DNA of 9,469 nucleotides from Cyanobacteria bacterium UBA1221. Its GTDB lineage: Bacteria > Cyanobacteriota > Vampirovibrionia > Gastranaerophilales > Gastranaerophilaceae. Below, in pieces: positions 5,969-9,469 of the stretch; within the stretch, counting starts at the first letter, position 1; every line of letters begins with the position of its first letter. The DNA lies in contig DBXD01000062.1 in assembly GCA_002309425.1 (NCBI GenBank), forward strand, positions 10,247-19,715, written 5' to 3'. The notes beneath the pieces were generated by a model. It was given only the letters and a program-made list of their open reading frames with translations, ran no database searches and was not told where the DNA came from. The position numbers were made by a program, and so were the translations under genes.

Positions 5969-7876
5969 TTATTGCATAGTATCAACAATTTCCAGCTTAA
6001 TATCTTGTTCTATTTCATTATTTGCTAATACAACAACTGTAGGGATATGTTTTACAAGGAGTCTATATAATGCCAGTCTTAGTTTTTCATCACAAAGCAA
6101 TATCGGCTGAGTACTAATTTTCTTATTAGTTTCCATAAGTTTTATCGCAAAATTCTCAACTAAATCGTGCTCATACTGCACATCTAATAATAACTTTGTT
6201 TTATTGAGTTCTTTCTGTATCTCAACACATTTTGACAATTTGATTGTTAATTCTTGTGATAAATCTATTGCATATATTTTTTTATCATCATCACAATGTG
6301 CTAAAGATATTTGTCTTGAGAAGTCTTTTCTTATTATCTCGGAAAGAATATCCGGTTCTCTATGATATCTTGAATAGTTATCTAATCTTGATAACAATAA
6401 AGTAATATCTACAACAGAAACTTTTTCTTTAATTAAATTAACAAACACTTGCCTGATATCCCCATAACTTAGTTTAGCCAATAGACTATCCTCAGAAACA
6501 GCATTATCCTCTTTTGCCTTATCTAAATACTTTCTAATATCTTTTTCAGATAGAATTTTATCAACTTGTTGAATTAAAACCTCTTGTAAATGTTGAATAA
6601 TGATATCGTCAGAAGCAACGGCTTTAACATTTTCAGCTTCTCTTGCAACATCTTCATCTACCCAGTATGCTTTAACCTTGTGTATAGGGTCTTCTGCTAA
6701 AATAACATTTTCAGGTATCGACTTTCCTGTTGCTTCCCATTGGTCAGCAATTACCATATACTTATCAGGATAAACAAAACCGGTATCTACAACATTATTA
6801 CGAATAGATATTGAGTATTCATTTCCCTTCAATTCTGATGAGTCTGTAATTCTTATATTAGGCATAATATATCCTAAATTATCTGTTAATCTTTGCCTTA
6901 ATGCGGCTATTTTTGCAAGTAATTGTCCCTCGTGGTCAAGGTCAGCAATACCTAGTAAATCTTGTCCCAATTGCAAAGATAATACATCAACCCCTAAACG
7001 CTCATACATTCTATCTGGATTAACTAAATCGCTCATTAGACGTTTAATATCTTCCAATTTTTTCAACTGCTCTTTTACATCTTTGTCAATAACCTTTTTC
7101 CACGTGATAATAAATGCTATAGCGAATATTACAATAAATATAGTTATATTTCGAGCACCTGCTATCGAAAATACTGAACTTAAAAAGGACGAAATAAAAG
7201 GATAAGTTGTTTTTGCCGTGTATTTTACCATTAAGAAGATAAGAAAAACAATTAATACACACACAAAAACAGTTAATACAGCAATAGTTATATAGGATAG
7301 AATATTTATAATCTTGTCTTCTTTATTATCTTGATGATTAAGTAACTTTGTTTTATTGTTATTGGCTACAGCAAAGCTAGCAGTTTCTGCCATTACATCA
7401 ATATTAGCTTGTCTTAAAGCAGTATCCTTTATTTCCTCTTTAATCAAATTCTTATTATAAAGTTTTTCTACACTTTCTTGATAAACCTCTTGAACGTGAT
7501 GTTCAATTAATTGTAAAATTTGTTCCTGAGGTAAATTTTGTTTAAATGCCTGTTTTGCAACTTCAAATATAGTTACAAGAATTTTTTGTATTATGGAATT
7601 CCAATATTGCTGAGGGATTCCCGAACGAATAAGGACAACAGACTTATGGAATGCCCATTCTGCAATAATTTGCGTAATCATTGCAGCCTGCTCGGCACTA
7701 AAACCAAGATTATCCTGATCCTGATATAAAGCTTCGCCGGCCATTGTAGCAAAATTTAACAGAGTAGTTGTTACATACTCTTTTTCATTTTGCTTAAAAT
7801 CTGCGGGAACAAGCTGTCCGGCCTGTGACGCCAAATCTTCCGCAAATGCTTTATAATCAAATCCTACTATTGTCAT
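5969..7876 (-). CDS. FlhA/SctV-like (FHIPEP C-terminal domain) membrane protein lacking the export-gate membrane half
   Basis: A 635-residue protein. Residues about 288-635 match the cytoplasmic domain of FlhA/SctV: RLGVDVLSLQLGQDLLGI, then an IAALRQRL helix, the PNIRI/GNEYSISIR strand pair, the EDPIHKVKAYWV block, LSYGDIRQVFVNLIKEKVS, and near the end LLCDEKLRLALYRLL followed by VVVLANNEI. In flagellar and type III systems this domain forms a nonamer ring that docks chaperone-substrate complexes. The N-terminal half does not match. FlhA has eight membrane helices and a conserved FHIPEP loop; here residues 1-187 are a soluble helical region and only two strong membrane segments appear (about 189-217 and 243-258). 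Basic residues flank the outer ends, so both halves should be cytoplasmic. An in-frame TAA abuts the ATG, so this is the true start; GGGG is 14 bases upstream, a poor ribosome site. The role is inferred: a docking or adaptor platform derived from a type III export gate. Confidence 0.85.
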   Translation of the reverse strand: MTIVGFDYKAFAEDLASQAGQLVPADFKQNEKEYVTTTLLNFATMAGEALYQDQDNLGFSAEQAAMITQIIAEWAFHKSVVLIRSGIPQQYWNSIIQKILVTIFEVAKQAFKQNLPQEQILQLIEHHVQEVYQESVEKLYNKNLIKEEIKDTALRQANIDVMAETASFAVANNNKTKLLNHQDNKEDKIINILSYITIAVLTVFVCVLIVFLIFLMVKYTAKTTYPFISSFLSSVFSIAGARNITIFIVIFAIAFIITWKKVIDKDVKEQLKKLEDIKRLMSDLVNPDRMYERLGVDVLSLQLGQDLLGIADLDHEGQLLAKIAALRQRLTDNLGYIMPNIRITDSSELKGNEYSISIRNNVVDTGFVYPDKYMVIADQWEATGKSIPENVILAEDPIHKVKAYWVDEDVAREAENVKAVASDDIIIQHLQEVLIQQVDKILSEKDIRKYLDKAKEDNAVSEDSLLAKLSYGDIRQVFVNLIKEKVSVVDITLLLSRLDNYSRYHREPDILSEIIRKDFSRQISLAHCDDDKKIYAIDLSQELTIKLSKCVEIQKELNKTKLLLDVQYEHDLVENFAIKLMETNKKISTQPILLCDEKLRLALYRLLVKHIPTVVVLANNEIEQDIKLEIVDTMQ

Positions 7877-7926
7877 TTAACTTATTTTGTCCCCTTTTAA
7901 AACTTAGTCAGTCTTCTTATTTACAT

Positions 7927-7955
7927 ATTATAATTGTATATACTCCGTATGTCAA
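7927..7955 (-). promoter_or_regulatory. Consensus-perfect sigma70 promoter of the FlhA-like gene
   Basis: On the minus strand TTGACA (7955-7950) is followed by exactly 17 bases and TATAAT (7932-7927). All twelve consensus bases match. Transcription would begin near 7920, giving a leader of about 45 bases before the ATG at 7876. Such a match predicts strong constitutive activity, or strong basal activity held down by a repressor. The ribosome site behind it is poor, so translation may be limiting. Confidence 0.88.
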
Positions 7956-8034
7956 AACCGGAAATACATTAAATCTAAAACTGCTCAGTTCGTAAGTTAG
8001 TTATTAAATCCAACAAAATTTGAGTACAAATAGT

Positions 8035-8053
8035 AGAATTCTGACAGAATTCT
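8035..8053. repeat. Doubled palindrome AGAATTCT-GAC-AGAATTCT
   Basis: The self-complementary octamer AGAATTCT occurs twice (8035-8042, 8046-8053) with 3 bases between, so the pair is both a direct and an inverted repeat. Centre-to-centre spacing is 11 bases, about one helical turn. That geometry suits two dimers of a DNA-binding protein on one face of the helix. It lies between the divergent genes, about 80 bases upstream of the FlhA-like promoter. The function is inferred. Confidence 0.6.
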
Positions 8054-8079
8054 TTCTAAAGTTATTATGCTTTATTGAA

Positions 8080-8093
8080 AATTATTAATAATT
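8080..8093. repeat. Perfect 14-base AT palindrome
   Basis: AATTATTAATAATT reads the same on both strands. It is entirely A/T in a very AT-rich spacer, so chance is a fair explanation. A role in DNA melting or regulator binding is possible but unsupported. Confidence 0.4.
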
Positions 8094-8230
8094 ATTTTTA
8101 GCAGTTTAAATGTAACAATATTGTAATATTTTCAGAAATTTTCTGCAAATTTCAGGCTTCACCAATTTTATATTGATGTGTAAATTTTAAACTAAAAAAG
8201 AAGCCAAATAAAAAAATATAGGAGTTTTTT

Positions 8231-8659
8231 ATGATAAACAACAGTATCAGTTTTGGAACATTATACCCGACAAAAGACATCCTCGAACTGGCAACAGGTC
8301 GCAAAATCAGATGGGGTATTAATGGCGATTCATGTGATAAAAATATTCAAACTTTAAAGTCCTTTACTAATAATAATGTTGATTTAAATAAGTCTAACAG
8401 GAATTTTATATACAATCTTTTTGATTATGCTGCAAAAAACCTTCAGAAACAATTACCTCAATTAGATCCCTATATTAAGAATATTGAAAAAATATGTTTT
8501 GATTTCCAGATAACAGATAAGAAATATGAATATAAATATTTTGATGAATTAGATAAAATAATGAGTTCTGCAGAAAATGAGCTTGGCCAAATGATAGATG
8601 TAAATACAGACGAACTTGCGGAATACATCAGTAAATCAAGGAAAAGTTTCAACCAATAG
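8231..8659 (+). CDS. Small protein with SFG-type N-terminus, function unknown
   Basis: A 142-residue Asn/Lys-rich protein that I do not recognise. It opens MINNSISFG and continues LYPTKDILELATGRKIRWG, after which most of the chain looks helical and charged. There is no membrane segment and no Sec signal peptide. Cys35 and Cys89 are the only cysteines. The start is supported by AGGAG about 6 bases before the ATG. The Asn/Ser-rich opening ending in SFG also occurs in the next protein, at residues 27-29, suggesting a shared leader or targeting element. From memory, similar openings (SFG followed by LY.TK) recur in Gastranaerophilales-type hypothetical proteins, but I cannot verify this. The next gene follows on the same strand after 120 bases and has its own ribosome site. 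Expression probably starts in the long spacer upstream, though I find no good promoter there. Confidence 0.8.
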   Translation: MINNSISFGTLYPTKDILELATGRKIRWGINGDSCDKNIQTLKSFTNNNVDLNKSNRNFIYNLFDYAAKNLQKQLPQLDPYIKNIEKICFDFQITDKKYEYKYFDELDKIMSSAENELGQMIDVNTDELAEYISKSRKSFNQ

Positions 8660-8682
8660 ATTTGCAGGGTAGACTCCGAATA

Positions 8683-8705
8683 AATAAAGACGTTTATTAA
8701 TTTTT
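8683..8705 (+). terminator. Weak A/T-stem hairpin with T-run (possible terminator)
   Basis: AATAAA (8683-8688) and TTTATT (8693-8698) form a 6-base stem around GACG, followed by AATTTTT. It lies 24 bases after the stop codon of the 142-residue protein. The stem is all A/T, so it would be a leaky terminator at best. Confidence 0.35.
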
Positions 8706-8750
8706 GTAAAAAAGAAGGCAAATGGCAAAAAATATTTTTAGGGTATTTAA

Positions 8751-8756
8751 TATAAT
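8751..8756 (+). promoter_or_regulatory. Possible -10 element before the 213-residue protein
   Basis: A perfect TATAAT lies 24 bases before the ATG at 8780. No -35-like hexamer occurs at 16-18 bases upstream, where the sequence is A-rich. If used, the leader would be only about 17 bases, just enough for the AAGGAG at 8769-8774. The hexamer may be chance in AT-rich DNA; read-through from the gene before is the alternative. Confidence 0.35.
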
Positions 8757-8779
8757 AGGCAAGAAGTTAAGGAGAAAAA

Positions 8780-9421
8780 ATGAAAGTACAAAGTATTAAT
8801 TCAAGTTACAGCAACTATTACAATCAGAATAATTCTAAAAAGATTAATAGAAATCAATCTTTCGGAAATATTGAAATAGGAAAACAATATCGCAGTTTAT
8901 TAGACGATTCTGAGTTAGAAGAAATAAGTAGTTTGTGCCAAAAAGAAATTAATGTAAAAAAATTAATAGACTATGAAAACTTATCCCCGACAAGAAAAGC
9001 CGCTGCTGATAAATATCTTGCGGCTATGCAAAAAGCTAAAATAAATACGGAAAATTTAACGGTTTATGCCGGTGCAAAAAATGAAACAAATCTGGGAATA
9101 GGTTCTACAGCCAGCGCTGATGTGTTTGCAAAATTTTCTGTGCCAATATTGCCACTTGTTAAAGACGGAAATATTGACTATGGTTCTTTTAGCCTTCAGG
9201 TCGACGGTTTAGCTGGTAACTATTGTGTGAACAAACGCGCTATGGATTATGAGGAAAAACGTCAAAAGGAAAAACAGAAATTGTATGATAATGTGGAAAA
9301 AATAGGCTTTAAGTTACCCTATATTTATGCCACGCCTATTCCAACAGAAAAAATATTTGATTTAATTGCTAATAAAATTAATGAAGAAATAGATAAGCTT
9401 GAAAAAATTACCGACATATAA
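8780..9421 (+). CDS. Protein with Asn-rich SFG-type N-terminus, function unknown
   Basis: A 213-residue protein that I do not recognise. Residues 1-30 are almost all Ser, Asn, Tyr, Gln and Lys and end in NQSFGN, after which an acidic helical part begins (about 33-60). Residues about 100-150 look beta-rich, with a Gly/Ala-rich run TVYAGAKNETNLGIGSTASA, the hydrophobic strand FSVPILPLV and FSLQVDGLAG. A charged helix follows (about 155-175, EEKRQKEKQK). The C-terminus is again helical and rich in Lys, Glu and Ile. There is no membrane segment and no Sec signal peptide. The start is firm: AAGGAG is 5 bases before the ATG. The disordered leader ending in SFG parallels the protein encoded just upstream, so both may be directed to the same place. 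Their bodies share no similarity that I can see. Confidence 0.8.
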   Translation: MKVQSINSSYSNYYNQNNSKKINRNQSFGNIEIGKQYRSLLDDSELEEISSLCQKEINVKKLIDYENLSPTRKAAADKYLAAMQKAKINTENLTVYAGAKNETNLGIGSTASADVFAKFSVPILPLVKDGNIDYGSFSLQVDGLAGNYCVNKRAMDYEEKRQKEKQKLYDNVEKIGFKLPYIYATPIPTEKIFDLIANKINEEIDKLEKITDI

Positions 9422-9444
9422 GCATGCAAGCTTGTAGTCGGTAG

Positions 9445-9462
9445 GGTGGACTTCAGTCCACC
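9445..9462. repeat. GC-rich inverted repeat GGTGGAC-TTCA-GTCCACC (REP-like)
   Basis: A perfect 7-base stem around a TTCA loop starts 24 bases after the last stop codon, preceded by GTAGTCGGTAG. It is far richer in GC than its surroundings and has no T-run, so it is not a standard terminator. From memory, elements of the form GTAGGGTGG-x-CTTCAG-x-CCACC are dispersed palindromic repeats in many bacterial genomes. It could also protect the 3' end of the message. Only one copy is seen here and the window ends 7 bases later. Confidence 0.6.
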
Positions 9463-9469
9463 AAATTAT

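Larger units (their letters stand above)
7877..8230. other. AT-rich divergent intergenic region with promoter and palindromes
   Basis: These 354 bases separate the FlhA-like gene from the plus-strand gene at 8231. I see no open frame longer than a few codons and no RNA gene. The region holds a consensus promoter for the FlhA-like gene (7927-7955), a doubled palindrome at 8035-8053, an all-AT 14-base palindrome at 8080-8093 and a small palindrome CAGAAA-T-TTTCTG at 8133-8145. For the plus-strand gene there is only a lone -10-like TATATT (8169-8174) without a matching -35. The length and density of palindromes suggest regulator binding, but no known operator is recognised. Confidence 0.6.

Noticed and set aside
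7538..7729. Plus-strand frame with several Cys residues opposite the FlhA-like gene
   Set aside because: It is antisense to a conserved coding region with no ribosome site; the Cys come from reverse-complemented Ala and Thr codons.
5969..7876. Possibility that the FlhA-like gene is a frameshifted full-length flhA
   Set aside because: The frame is intact, a stop codon abuts the start, a consensus promoter lies directly upstream, and no leftover multi-helix gate sequence is seen in the flanking DNA.
8470..8721. Minus-strand frame of 83 codons overlapping the 142-residue protein
   Set aside because: Hydrophobic antisense shadow without a supported start; the plus frame has a good ribosome site.
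9422..9433. GCATGC next to AAGCTT, resembling a cloning polylinker (SphI-HindIII)
   Set aside because: Only 12 bases match and the flanks do not continue as vector; the two palindromes are best explained by chance.

Overview
The window is AT-rich DNA, and every gene except one uncharacterised-domain protein belongs to an uncommon family. The combination of features fits an uncultivated gut-type bacterium. It has low GC, Asn/Lys-rich proteins, proteins opening with an Asn-rich stretch ending in SFG, a protein opening MGLAATQARFLAIT, a calpain-like protease, a Ca-binding-repeat giant and an FlhA-like protein. My best guess is the Gastranaerophilales/Melainabacteria branch of the Cyanobacteria. 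That placement is family recall and inference; no ribosomal or other marker gene is present to prove it.

Layout. (1) Bases 1-1074, minus strand: the 5' part of a protein starting MGLAATQARFLAIT, cut by the window edge, then a complete DUF1653 protein. (2) Bases 1330-5831, plus strand: a 557-residue calpain-like (C2) cysteine protease with EF-hand-like loops, followed by an 896-residue protein of about 25 degenerate RTX-like Asp/Gly repeats. The repeat protein has its own good sigma70 promoter, and a strong hairpin terminator ends it. (3) Bases 5969-7876, minus strand and convergent: a 635-residue membrane protein. Its C-terminal half is the FlhA/SctV (FHIPEP) cytoplasmic domain, but its N-terminal half is a new helical region plus two membrane segments in place of the usual eight-segment export gate. 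It is read from a consensus-perfect sigma70 promoter. (4) Bases 7877-8230: a long AT-rich divergent spacer holding that promoter and several palindromes. (5) Bases 8231-9421, plus strand: two small unrecognised proteins that share an SFG-ending N-terminal stretch, followed by a GC-rich inverted repeat at the window edge.

How they may fit together (inference). The calpain-like protease, the repeat protein and the two SFG proteins all lack a Sec signal peptide. The protease and the repeat protein both carry Ca-binding-type loops. The FlhA-like protein keeps the docking domain of a type III export gate without the gate itself. This suggests a locus of exported or surface proteins near a remodelled secretion component. 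No complete secretion system is visible here, and the link between these genes is only proximity.
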